Positions 22,255 through 33,500 of a DNA stretch of 64,000 nt are shown here, one piece after another. The translations under genes and the position numbers were made by a program. The notes under the pieces were generated by a model that saw only the letters and a list, made by a program, of their open reading frames with translations, had not been told where the DNA came from and made no database searches. Numbering within the stretch: position 1 is the stretch's first letter; each line of letters starts with the position of its first letter. The DNA comes from Echinostoma caproni. Taxonomy: Eukaryota > Platyhelminthes > Trematoda > Plagiorchiida > Echinostomatidae. The stretch lies in NCBI GenBank assembly GCA_900618425.1, contig UZAN01040256.1:1-64000 (forward strand), in the 5' to 3' direction.

Positions 22255-24218
22255 TAGTCCACTAACTCATATAGTTTCTACAAACAAAAGGAACGGGCTT
22301 ACCAAAGATATGCAATGACAATTCCAATCCTGAAGATCATTCAACTGCATCCAAAGTATACCAGGAATTGTTTCTATGGCTCTGAGAGGTCCGTGGCGGT
22401 TCCTGTTTAACTCGTGGAACTCGTTGTTCATGTCATCTAATGCAGGAACGCTAATATTTTACTCACCCCTGGTGGGCGAGGTTTTATGAATTAAGTGGTT
22501 ATGTAAGATAAACATAAAATAGATTATGGATAATGTTATCTTCATTAAACAGTAAACGTGGTAGTTAAAAGCTGTTAAGGGAATTTTTGATCGTTGTGAA
22601 ATAGATAGTAGGCGTCAATCGGCATTTCTGAAGAGAACTACTTGCATGTATGAGCAAAGGATTATAGTAAAACAACCTGTAAGTGAATCTCAAGTTACAT
22701 CACTAAGTGCAGCAATATTTTTCACGGATCCAGCAATCGAGTTTTAATCTTTCTTTAGATAAATATAATCATCTAGCATCCTCTACCATCCTTATGTACC
22801 GAGAAGTCCCGTTCCTATTGTTTACAAAACCATTGCTGAAATGGGCGAGACGTGATGCCTACTGCAAATTGTTTGCAAAAATGAATTTTTCGTGTATCGT
22901 GTATAGGCCAAATCAAAGGTGTTTTTATCAGTTTACACGCAATATGCATCCATGGATATATATATATATATATACAGTACTGGCAGACTGTAATGCACCA
23001 AAATATTTTCTTTCTGATCAAATCGGATTTTATTATATTTATCACGTACATTATTGCTTTAGAAATTGACAATAAGTTATCTCTTGTTTACTCCGATCTA
23101 CGTAGCATCTGGACTGGATGATTGTCACTTAAACGTGCCGGACCTTGGTTGCCAAGATTAAATGATCTCAATATGAAAACCGCAAGCCTTATCAATTATG
23201 AAAACGCAATATTTTCTAATAGGAATAACTCAAGAATTATCCCAAATTACTGCCATATACCCTTGCCATCTCGGTTATTTTTTATGAGGCACTTTTATTG
23301 AATATATAATCCATTATAGCAAGTACTTACCTATAAGTTTTCAATCATCTTTCTGCTCACCGGTGCCACGATGCTTTTCATTACAGACCAACAGTTACCT
23401 TGCTATCTTATCCATGCGCTGGCACTACTCATTCATAGATGTTAAACAACCATATGAAGCTAACTACCGTGTAAACGGACAATCGCTCATTGCCCTATTC
23501 AAAAGCAGCGTGTGTTTCAACATATTGTCTTTATCCAGCAGGTTTACATTTGTATTGAATGAAAGACTACCTCCTCTACCTCCACGGCATCGCATAATGG
23601 ACCCCTCTACAAGATTATTTCTTTGTCATTACATGATAATCTTGTGTTTTGCAGAATAACCGTTCATAGAACGATGATACAGTTTTTGACAAGCGGATGA
23701 GTAAGTACGTGCAATGATGTACCCCCGCCCCACTCACCCCACACACACCACCGCCACACACACACATACACACTTAATCCGGAATCCTTCCCGTTTAGGT
23801 CTGGGATGAAGCTTTGGCACGAAAAGCTCAACGTTTGGCTGACAGATGTCAAGTCGGGCACGACACGTTTGAGGAGCGCAGAACCAAGGCGTTTCCATGG
23901 GTTGGTCAGAATTGGGCCGGGACGCAGAACTTCCGAGAGTGAGTGGCTGGCACGATATTTAATCAAACAATCCCCCTCCTCATTAGAGCAGTGCGTTGTT
24001 TAACAAAGTAGACACACATTGGTTGGAGCTAATTAATGGCTCAGCTCTGAATTCACTCATGTGTATATGTGTGAAACTGATCTAACTGTGACAGACGTTC
24101 AATTGGTTGCACACATGTTTATTATTCATGTTACTTCCTTTTATTGAATATGCAAAGATACAAGAGAAGCGGTCAATCAAAGGGCTGCAATCCAATAGAA
24201 AAATGAGGACAGTCAGGC
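22255..24218. other. Non-coding with simple repeats
   Basis: It contains a (TA)n run at about 22957-22974 and a CA/CCACA-rich tract at about 23723-23776. An open stretch at 23393-23540 lies behind a good acceptor (CTTTTCATTACAG) but its donor is poor (CAG then GTTTAC), so I do not call an exon. Confidence 0.5.
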
Positions 24219-24287
24219 GGTGGTGATGGGATTCGAACACACATGCCTGGGTTATCAATTGGATGATGTTACCACCGGGCCACCACC
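24219..24287 (-). repeat. tRNA-derived SINE-like copy, best preserved
   Basis: On the minus strand the ends GGTGGTG and CACCACC pair as a perfect 7-bp acceptor stem. The A box TGGCCCGGTGGTAA, a short ATCA/TGAT anticodon-like stem and a T-arm with loop TTCGAAT follow in tRNA order. The anticodon loop has the wrong length and the T-stem has a mismatch. The same B-box core recurs at other places in the window. After the tRNA-like part comes CCTGACTGTCC, also seen (CCTGACTCTCC) after the copy at 25262, so the repeat extends beyond the tRNA head as in a SINE. Confidence 0.55.
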
Positions 24288-25261
24288 GCCAGGAGTGCCG
24301 AAATTGGGCCAAGGGAGACTAAGTGCTTGCGCGAAAAATGAGTCTGTTTGCCAAGCTGTTGTTATTCTCAATGTGCTCCGTGCGACTAATGAAATGTTTG
24401 AAGCTATTTTAGGCATAATGATTGTACTCTACTTGGAATTGGTATAGTGTAAAATGCAGAATTTCATTATTGTTTATTCATACCTGTGGATACATGCTGC
24501 CCCGACTGCATACAGTGAACGCCAGATGTAAATGAGGTGAGTTCATATTTTAATGTGGAGATGGACGGATCTAAGATCAAAACCTTTACCAAAGGCAGCT
24601 GATTATCAACCGATTTATCATATTACAAGAGAAAAATAGTTGGGAACTAGATGACATTTCACGCGGAATGTTGACTTCCCAAACGGGCAAAAGAAACTTG
24701 AAGCAGAAAGCTGAAACTCGTTGCGCACACTAGTTTCAACTCTGTTTGGCATATTTATCAGTGCACTTGGTCAATGTGACACCGGGGTTTGCTATTCGTT
24801 TGGAAAAAGCTTTGTTAAAAACATACACAAGGAGGTTAAGGCAGCTAGAGGTTTCTTTCTCCCATTTTTACATGTTTCATTTAATCCTCATACTACAAAT
24901 TCTCTTCGTCGGTAATGTTTACTGATCCCTTGAAACAAGTAATACAACTAGGATGTAGTCATTAAAATGCAGAGTGAGGAGTTCTCTAGTTCCTCAGGAC
25001 TGCCTTCTTACGACTGAGTGTCCTTGCGTTCTTAACATATCGAACGTGAACCAGTATTTCAAACAACTGCATTTGGAGGCTGTAACCTCGCAGCTCCGCT
25101 CTCGAGACTGTGCTGGTGATAACCAATTCCCGTTATTTTTTTATCTAGTTCACTTCGTTTTATCAAGTGTAAGATGATACAACGGTTCCCAGAGGTGGGA
25201 AGCGGCCAACCTTTGGACTGCCATGACATCACAGAGAAAGGGGGAGAGTCAGGTCATGTGG

Positions 25262-25330
25262 TGGGATTTAAACACACCCAGCGGATCGATAATCTGGCAT
25301 CATTGACCATCACCAAGTGTTCCTTCCGTG
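25262..25330 (-). repeat. tRNA-derived SINE-like copy
   Basis: On the minus strand GGTGATGGTCAATGATGCC is followed by GGGTGTGTTTAAATCCCACC and then by CCTGACTCTCC. It aligns with 24219-24287 and its tail and has a mutated B box. Confidence 0.45.
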
Positions 25331-25942
25331 TAAACGCATACATTTAAAAACCAATATAAACACATATTTAAGATGTACAACACATGATAGATTGGATACA
25401 AAATGAAACCTAACGATTTTAAGTATTTTTTAAGTATTTTAAGTAATTTCAACACATTTGAAAACAGTTAGCTGCAAGTTGTGAGATGTAATCTTTGTAG
25501 AAGAGGTTGATTTTTATAAAATGTCAGTGTAAAAACATCTGACTAAACGAAACAATCATGTAAAAGATGCAGAAGGATATCCTGATTTGCTGTGGTCATG
25601 CAAAAAGTAAACGAGTCCGTCATGGAGCCGCCAGATTGTTCGACACGTCATTAAGTAACTCAGATGACCTTACATACGGGAAAAAAGATTTTTGTTGACC
25701 TGGAAGGTTATCACGACAGTGAAACCTCTTTAAGGATCGACGGGGTACAAGACAATAGAAGGGGTTTGGCGGGTTGGAACATATATGCTTCGTTGAAAAC
25801 AGAAAGTTGTCCACTCAGATGCTCAAAGCACATATTGTACGTTTTACATGTACCGCCAAGCTGGCTTAAAGCCAAGGTATGTTGATTAACTGGTTAGCTT
25901 CAAGGTTTGAATGTGCCACCGTTTTCGATTCACTTTGGTTCA

Positions 25943-26016
25943 AGGCGGCTGCGTTGTGGTCCAATTCAATACCACGCTTAGCATAGCGAGGTCATGTGTT
26001 CTATTTCGCCACTCAA
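25943..26016 (+). repeat. tRNA-derived SINE-like copy
   Basis: AAGGCGGCTGCGTTGTGGTC corresponds to the A-box region and GAGGTCATGTGTTCTATTTC to a mutated B-box region of the same family. GGTCATGTGTYCGA-type sequence is also present at 39110. Confidence 0.4.
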
Positions 26017-27564
26017 AGCTGACTGTTTCCATTATGGAAAATCACTTTCTCATTACTACCAGGGTTTCTTCGTTTTCTGCTTACTAGACGCGAATATGCG
26101 ATAAAAGTCCACCTGGCCCACCGGCAGCGTTTGTTACCTTTGTAGCCACAGTCCACTTGCATCGATTGTACCTGAATGATCGTGCTTCCAGGGTTAAAGA
26201 CCGCGTTCTACTGATTTGTGTCATCTATAGATTTTGCTAACCGTTTAGGCAGAATGATAGCCAACCTGTTCTAGTTTGTTGAGTTGTGTTCTCCCCAAAC
26301 AATTAAACGGACAAGTTATCTGAGAAACATTATCCGCCGGATATGTGTGCGTTATAACATCGTGCACACACACACACACACAAACACCTTGCATACCGCA
26401 TGCGTATGGACAAGTGTAGCACTCACTTCAGACATTGAACATCATCAGTATCCCGTTATGTAGATATATATCACATCAACTTGTATCTGATCAAATTTTT
26501 ATTATAAGACCCGCTAACTGTAATTGTTCGAAAATCTCAATGAACAACTTTCTCTAATCTGTGTTTGAGGTTAGCAACCTGCCTCATTCTCATTGAACAG
26601 GTTTTGTATTGTCAATATTTTTCCATGTATCAAATAAGCTAACCATCTAGTATCCCTGGAAATGAAAGCTATAAGGTCGTAATTCGTTTTCCTGAGCTTG
26701 TGCATTCTTCCCTAACGAAAAACTCATCACGTGCCGCTAGTTGAGATACATCCAACAGTTAGGTAGTCGCTATTTCTGGGATTTGTTAACTCCGCTGAAT
26801 CAACTTGTCAATTGTTTGGGTGCGCTGAAAGAATTCCGCACCCTTCAGTCATTTGATCCAAGATGGACTTGATTTTGCACACTCAAAATTCAAACCAACG
26901 CACAGCCCGGAGAATGTGAGGAGATAAAGAAAATTAAGGACAACAGAATTGATAATCCAATGTTTGCGCAATTGTGCGAAATACGTTAGTCCGATACAAA
27001 CATTTGGTGCCTTTTATCAAGAAAACGGATGTATCGCAACTGGAGGATAACCCGATCGATACAAGAGAGTCAGAAAGAGAGATAAAGAGCAAAGCAAATT
27101 GCATGAGTTTGATAGACGTTTGGGGACCCCGGTGGTTTGCGGGACGTGGGGGTTTGGACCCCATGGTATCGGTGTGCAATAATTTCAGTGCAAGCGGTTC
27201 TTATGTATGTGAGTGCAAGGATATGGTTCATTTGAGTTTGGATGTAGTGAGAGACAGGTTCAACAAGGACTTCCTAATACTTTCCCAACTACTTTATTGA
27301 TTTCTGTTTGCCATGAGATTAAGTCCTAAATTAAAGGCGTGCCTTTTATTCCAAAATTATTTGAATGTACTAACCTCAACTAATCAATTTGACTAATAAG
27401 AGGTTGCACTAACTCTGGAAAACGTCTGCTAGTAAGCAAATTTTTCAATTTATTGATTGGGCAATTTCTTGCCCTCGTAAATCTCACTTCAGTGCTGATA
27501 TTAAAGATTACACGCTTGAATAAATTTATTCTTTATTGACATTTTTATCTGTTCATTTTTCCAG
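26017..27564. other. Non-coding, likely intron of CAP gene
   Basis: It contains a (CA)n run at about 26364-26383. I searched for the preceding CAP exon (expected to carry a GENxA-type motif) and did not find one. It is presumably intronic if the CAP exon belongs to a live gene. Confidence 0.35.
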
Positions 27565-27655
27565 CGCTGTTCGTATTTGGTTTGAGGAACATCTCTATTA
27601 TGACTTTAAGACAAACAGTTGCCGACGGGGAAAGATGTGTGGACACTACACACAA
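27565..27655 (+). CDS. CAP-domain (SCP/TAPS, venom-allergen-like) internal exon
   Basis: The 91-nt segment reads AVRIWFEEHLYYDF followed by KTNSCRRGKMCGHYTQ. CGHYTQ is the CAP signature in which the His contributes to the central cavity, and an A-x-x-W-(F/Y)-x-E segment about 20 residues upstream is typical of the family. The acceptor is ATCTGTTCATTTTTCCAG and the donor is CAA|GTACGT. The exon starts with the last base of a split codon and ends after a complete Gln codon, so the downstream intron is phase 0 and falls between HYTQ and the expected V-(V/L)-W. CAP proteins are mostly secreted; parasitic flatworms have large families expressed in eggs, larvae and secretions. The signal peptide, the N-terminal part and the downstream exon are not visible here. 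There is no stop or frameshift in the exon. It may be part of a live gene with long introns or an isolated gene relic. Confidence 0.8.
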
Positions 27656-29569
27656 GTACGTATTTCCTCCGGGTTGATTTTTTTCTTTGATATTCAGAGC
27701 ACTGTATATAGGAAGGAAATCTTGCATTGAATGAAAGAATATAAGGTTATGTTGTACTTTTTTTAGTTCATTCTATTGATATCTAACCAAACATTTATTG
27801 TTTGGAAAGTAAACCAGCCCTTACAAGGGTTTCATTTCTTCAATGGTACACAATGCATGCACTGCTGACGAGTTCCGAGCAGGATGAAATACGTTTCCTT
27901 TACTAGTCATCACAGATTGTTGTGGTACGATAATATTGTCCCCAAATACCATTTACACGATGGATTTTTTATCATGGCTGTGAAATTAGTAATTGCATAT
28001 TTCGCCACCCTGAATAGGTTGTCTGGGCTTCGACACGCAAAGTTGGATGCGGATATAAACGGTGCTCACCGGAGGAGTTCCCTTATGGACATTCGGTGGT
28101 ATGTAATTATGGCCCAGGGTAAGTGGCTGTAAAGGTCTGCGACAGCTACGCTCTCTCATTTTGGATGATTGGGTTGATGATGCGAATTTTGGAACAGCTT
28201 CTTTGGTTACGGATAAACAATTTGTAGAACAAATGTGAGATATGTGGAACCCAATTTCCAGTGGCAACTGTGTGAGAACAAAAACATACCGCGTTTGCGG
28301 ATTATGTAGCTAAGCATTAGTTCGGTCATACTCAGTTCAGTACGTGGTTAGTTGTGTAGAGCATATATGAGGATTATGTTAGTGTTTGAATTATCGATTA
28401 TTGATCACTTTTCATTTTTTTACGTTTGTCTAGGTGAATTCTAGGGTTCATCTGATGATGTTATTAAGCGTCGGACGAAAGTGAGACACACATAACTACC
28501 AACTGAAATTTATAAATCAACAAATGGCGAAGGATAGATTATTCAGATTAAAATGAAATTACATCAAATGGTAATATACACTGTAAAGAGAAAACCCAGA
28601 TAATTGCAGAGCTCAATGCGCTGCCCATTAACGTCAGACGCTATGTCTGGAGGTAATTTAAAGCCTATGTGGAGTTTGTTCTCTAAATATGTAGATCAGA
28701 TCTATTTAGTGACAAAAACGATCTTAAAATCATTCCAAAATAAAAAAATACTGATTGCATCAAGTTTGAAATTCACAATATGTACCCGTTTTATCTAGGG
28801 TTTATTTAAATGACGACAAGACGAGGACACTCTGACATAGAAACGCCGAGTTCGACTATTTATGGAGTTCGCTTGATATTTTTAACATCAAATGATCCAT
28901 TTTCAATTCAAAAATTAATCGTTTCATTCAGCCGGTTAAGATTGTGAGTCATAACCCGCAAACCTGGGAAGCTCCTTCCTCAATGTTCGGACTTCGTTTC
29001 ACGGATCCATCAGGATCCTAATCCCGGTTCAAAGAAGGAAACTACTCAAAATAGTTATCGATTCGGTGAACCGAAACTGCCTCCTAGCACCAGAATACAT
29101 CCAACCTCAGGATAGAATAGGGCTCATGAGTCATTACATTTAATAGCAATAGACTATAGCGGATAGTGCATAACTCCCCGTGATAACCAACCTCGATAAG
29201 GTGTCACTGCGAGTGTAGTCTGATTAGTTTGGGGTATTCGATATCTTATTTCATTCTTCAAAACAAGTAAGATAGTTTCGAGTAAGATAGTTTAATTCCT
29301 GTGAAATATGAACGTAATCTATTCGGGTGTCTAGCGTTCAGAACCCGGAAGATTGGTTCAGCAGACACACCGGATGAAGAACAACGCTTTATCCGCCAAA
29401 CACTGTAGGGTAATGTTGATCCGGAAAAAATCATNAAAATCATCGTTAAGAATATTTGGCTCACTCAGAGAAGGAAAGCTTCATTTGTGCACCCAAGAAA
29501 CAACTATCCATAAGGATCCAATTTAAGATTACTTGCACACAGAGCGGCTGTAAATTCCACTTTCCCAAA
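27656..29569. other. Non-coding, presumed CAP-gene intron
   Basis: The next CAP exon (expected to start V-W-x-x-T and contain VGCG) is not recognisable. At 28449-28488 a hammerhead-like arrangement CTGATGA...CGAAA occurs. The single N at 29435 is flanked by the exact 8-mer AAAATCAT, suggesting an assembly join. Confidence 0.35.
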
Positions 29570-30560
29570 TGATGACTGCAAACTTTTATTTACTGTATAG
29601 TTGCTACTCATACGTAGCTAGACAATAATTGAAAACTGAGAATGCGACTCTTGCATCGGGATCTAGTACATATATTAAAATATACGACATGTTTATCTTC
29701 ACAGATTAAATTGATTTTGAATGACTATTTTCGCTCTAGTAAATTGAAGTTACACCATTGAACCATTGGTTTACCTGTGATACATGTCAATGTAAATTCG
29801 AAATTCATAAAGTTAAACAAACGGCAACATGAAGTGAAATCTAGGATTTTTCTCGTTCAGCATGAGTAAATCTACGCAACTATTCATGTTAACGATACAA
29901 CAAACTTTATTCAGTTCATGAAAGCTACTCATGAGTAGTCAAATAATAACTATAAAACAGAATGTGATCCCTTTACGGAGATATAGTACAAGCATTTAAA
30001 TATACAAGAACATGTTTTGAGTTGTTAGTTATCGGACATTGACGTTCCAAAAAACCAAGGATCGCTCCATAGTTTATCCCGCGAACAGATTCTTACACAT
30101 CGCTCGAGTCTCAGGCAAAATCCACTTCACTAGGATCAATTAGGATACCAGAAAGAATCTATGACTTCCTGGAATTTCCGCGAAAATCTCTTAGAACTTG
30201 ACGTTTGATTTTCGATGGCCATTACGGATCTAGTAAACTGTACTTACACCAATAAATAATCTCGTCAGTCCCCCTCTAGTTTTTGGAGAGTTATTCGTTT
30301 GGAGCAGTTCGAGAGTTGTTGCTGTTCAAAACTGAAATCTATCTATTGTGTACTACCGTGATCGGCAGGTTGATAACCTTTTGATAACATCTCCCAGGAT
30401 TGTCACCTATCTCTCTCACAGGTGTTGACTGCGGCGTTTTCTTTGAATTAATGCCCAGGGGTTGTCAACCTGTAGTTTGGGAACCGTATTATACTGAGTG
30501 TTTGTTTTTACTGTGATAAATCTCAATCTATTTTCACCAAGTTAAACAAACAATTATGCG
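29570..30560. repeat. Partly duplicated non-coding block
   Basis: The segment 29570-29830 is repeated in order within 29890-30560. Pairs include 29604-29693 with 29927-30018 (GCTACTCAT, AATATAC, ACATGTTT), 29737-29760 with 30232-30252 (CTAGTAAA-TG-A-TTACACC) and 29776-29820 with 30511-30550 (CTGTGATA, AAGTTAAACAAAC). The second copy holds two extra stretches of roughly 170 and 240 bp, so it was either expanded by insertions or the first copy was shortened. Confidence 0.6.
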
Positions 30561-33500
30561 AAGAAAAAGCTAACAGATGATCTGGGATGGCGCTTTAATA
30601 CAGCACTTTCCAATTACTATATGGGTGAACACTGAGTTCGGTAAATTTTCAGTGCAGAATGAACTAGATACTATACTAACGAATCGATAAACGCTTCATT
30701 GAAATGCGTCTTTTCACAGTTGTACTAGCGGCAACAGTTGTAGGCATTGTTTCAACAGAAACTAGCCCATAATCTTCCACGGGTCTTATATAGAATTCCA
30801 TTTCAAGTAAAATGCATTGTGGAACCGAGAAACTGTGAAACCCATGCACAGGATAATAATAATAATAACAATAATAAACAGTTCCCAGTGCCAGCATATA
30901 TCAAACAAAATAGCTTAAATAGATCATTTATAATAAGTTGTCATTCTCGGTAGTGTACAGCCCGTAACCTTTGAAACGTGGGTCCGGCCGGGATATCGGG
31001 GCATCAGCCGAACCATTGAAAAGTTTGTGAAACAGGGTACAATTGCTCCATCATTGTTGGAATTATTTATTAGCGCTTGAAGCCTTCAACAATAGCAGTG
31101 CCGCCACACGCGCGTTATACAGTGTTCAATCTCCTGTCTTGTACATATAAATGTAACTTTTTCAGGATTTAATCCCTTGAAGAATAGACTTTTACTAATG
31201 TACCATGACGCAAACCTTTCAGTTGTCTATATAGGTATTGATCATTTTCAGCTGACACATTACATTTTCACAGATTTCGTTCTTTTGATGAGTACATATT
31301 TTAACCTTATTGGTGGGTAATGAACGGAATATTAGTCCACAACAGACTAACAAATTCTACAACGGAATCCTGTTATACTGCTGATTATATCCGTCAAACG
31401 CCATGCAAGTATATAGTTCTTTGATTTCCCTGAGAGCTGGTAGATTTTAAGTGTAGGGCAACCGAAAATCGACGTAAACATCTCGAAAATTTGTTTATGA
31501 AAATGTTTGATACGAATACCCATTGTAATTGCATTTTAAGTCCTCTGAAGCACTGGACTGGTCTTTCAGACGCTAGGTACACGTAACAGTGTGAATAAGT
31601 TTCTGTTGCACCAGATGCTTTCTTCTTCTGTGCTCCAAATTCTGATTCAGTACAGACACTGCCAGGACAATCAACGTTGCTCTCTTCTTTTACATATATC
31701 AGAGGTTTAAGAGGAAAGCAGTGCGAGATAAAATTTCGACGGAATGCTCTCTTCACCTAGTTACCCGTGTGCTGGTATGATTAAGAAAACTAAGATAAAT
31801 TTATCCACCGATTGACGCCTCACTGATTCCCATAATGACTTTATCTTTCATTGACTGTTTAAATTGCACACTCTTCAAGGTGGAGCCTAAAACATCCGAA
31901 TGACTACTGGCGAACTACGCATTCCTTGTCACCTGGCAGTTATGAATAATTGTACCGGTAAACAATAACTTAACAGTGACAATCTATCTCATACAAGAAA
32001 AGTCATTTTTTTATAACGATAAGTAGGCATGTTTTTTCATCATATCGGTAGTTCCCCCTCCCTTTACTGAACAAATCGAAAGAATGGGGCAGGTATTTGA
32101 CACCTGTAAACTGTTTTCTGTTAACCAGACTTTTACAGGAAATAATGTCCAGGAACTAGGTACCCAAAGCCCACTGTAAGTAAACAACACATCATGGTCA
32201 CCTGTTGTTCTTGTCTTATTCAAAGCAGAACTTCAGAGTGCACTCAGTACAGTATGCCAATATTGAAAAATCAAATTGACTAATGCCGTTGGCAGAATAA
32301 ACTTGTCAGTCCCTTACGAGTACACATTTTCTTCATCAAAAGATTTATTCGACAATCATCTATCAACGGAATAGTCCCTGGTACAGTATCACGGCACTTA
32401 TNNNNNNATACAAAAGCATTCGGTCTCTTAATTTGTTTTCAGTTCAGAATGTTTTACCATATGCAATTGTGCATGATTAGCTCGGGCGCTCAAAAACAAA
32501 ATGGACATACTAGTTGGTCAAGCTATCGTCTCCGTCCCCTTGGGAAAATTTTACTCGCCCCATGTGAATCGTCCGCATCCCTTAGATTTTATTTTGAGCC
32601 GTTGAAGTGCATTTCACAGGTGAATACTGCAAGTAATCGNTTTTTACCAAGCTGTTCACCATTATGGAAGGTCAATAGACAACGACCATGACCTAGTGAT
32701 TTATGTAAATGGGTTATTTTGATATTAGTTGTACACGAAACGCGCTTGGTAGCCTGTGTGAATGCAACCCTCGGGGGGAAATCTGCATAACGAATCGAGA
32801 TGTTGATTGGTCTGGCAAAACTTACAAGCGAAGTAGCCACCTTATGTGGAATACATTATGAAATGAACGATGCAGACATTCAGCAAGTTACGGTATGAAG
32901 AGTTAAAAAAAATAAACAGGGTCTCGAGTTAACTCTGCAAGATTATGATCTACTGGGCAGATACATCACTTTGTTTGATGAGCAAATGTTGGGACAATTT
33001 TCATTTCCGGTTAGTCGCAACGCATACCTTGTATACATTGTGAGTTTGGCAGCGATCAGTGGAATTTGTTTCAATGAAATTTGCTGTACGATGATGATGA
33101 TGATACTTCGAAAAACAGGTTTTATTAGACACAAACATTCCCAAATGTAAACACAATGCATGATTCCTATGAGCTGGCCCATCTGGTTGAGGAAATTGTC
33201 ACAATTCATATACTATATTGTAGTGAAACTCGACATCACACTCAAACGGGTTTCAGCGTTGAATTTCAGTTGTAAGTTTTCACTGCACAAGTTTCGGAAG
33301 GATTCGTAGAATGATCACAAAAACTCGTCAGTTAAATTCGCCAGTAAGATTCTACATGACTCTCCTCATCCACTGCATCCCGATCTGGATCATCTTTCTT
33401 TCACATACGTCCATACGTTTCTCTTGTCAACGTCTTCCTCTTTATATTAACACTTCTAGGAATTCCCCTTCACTGTGACCGACCAGACTCCTAACCAGTA

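Noticed and set aside
23323..23340. GTAAGT donor on the minus strand
   Set aside because: All frames of the preceding sequence stop immediately before the site.
23393..23540. Open stretch after a good acceptor
   Set aside because: The 3' boundary has no acceptable donor (GTTTAC) and the protein shows no family resemblance.
24219..24287. Functional tRNA gene
   Set aside because: The acceptor stem is perfect but the anticodon loop has the wrong size, and the sequence belongs to a dispersed repeat family.
27790..27862. TFIVWKVNQ-like reading downstream of the CAP exon as the next CAP exon
   Set aside because: No acceptor precedes it and the expected VGCG is absent; the VWK resemblance is short.
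31394..31756. Minus-strand 120-codon open frame
   Set aside because: No recognisable domain, splice framing or repeat match.
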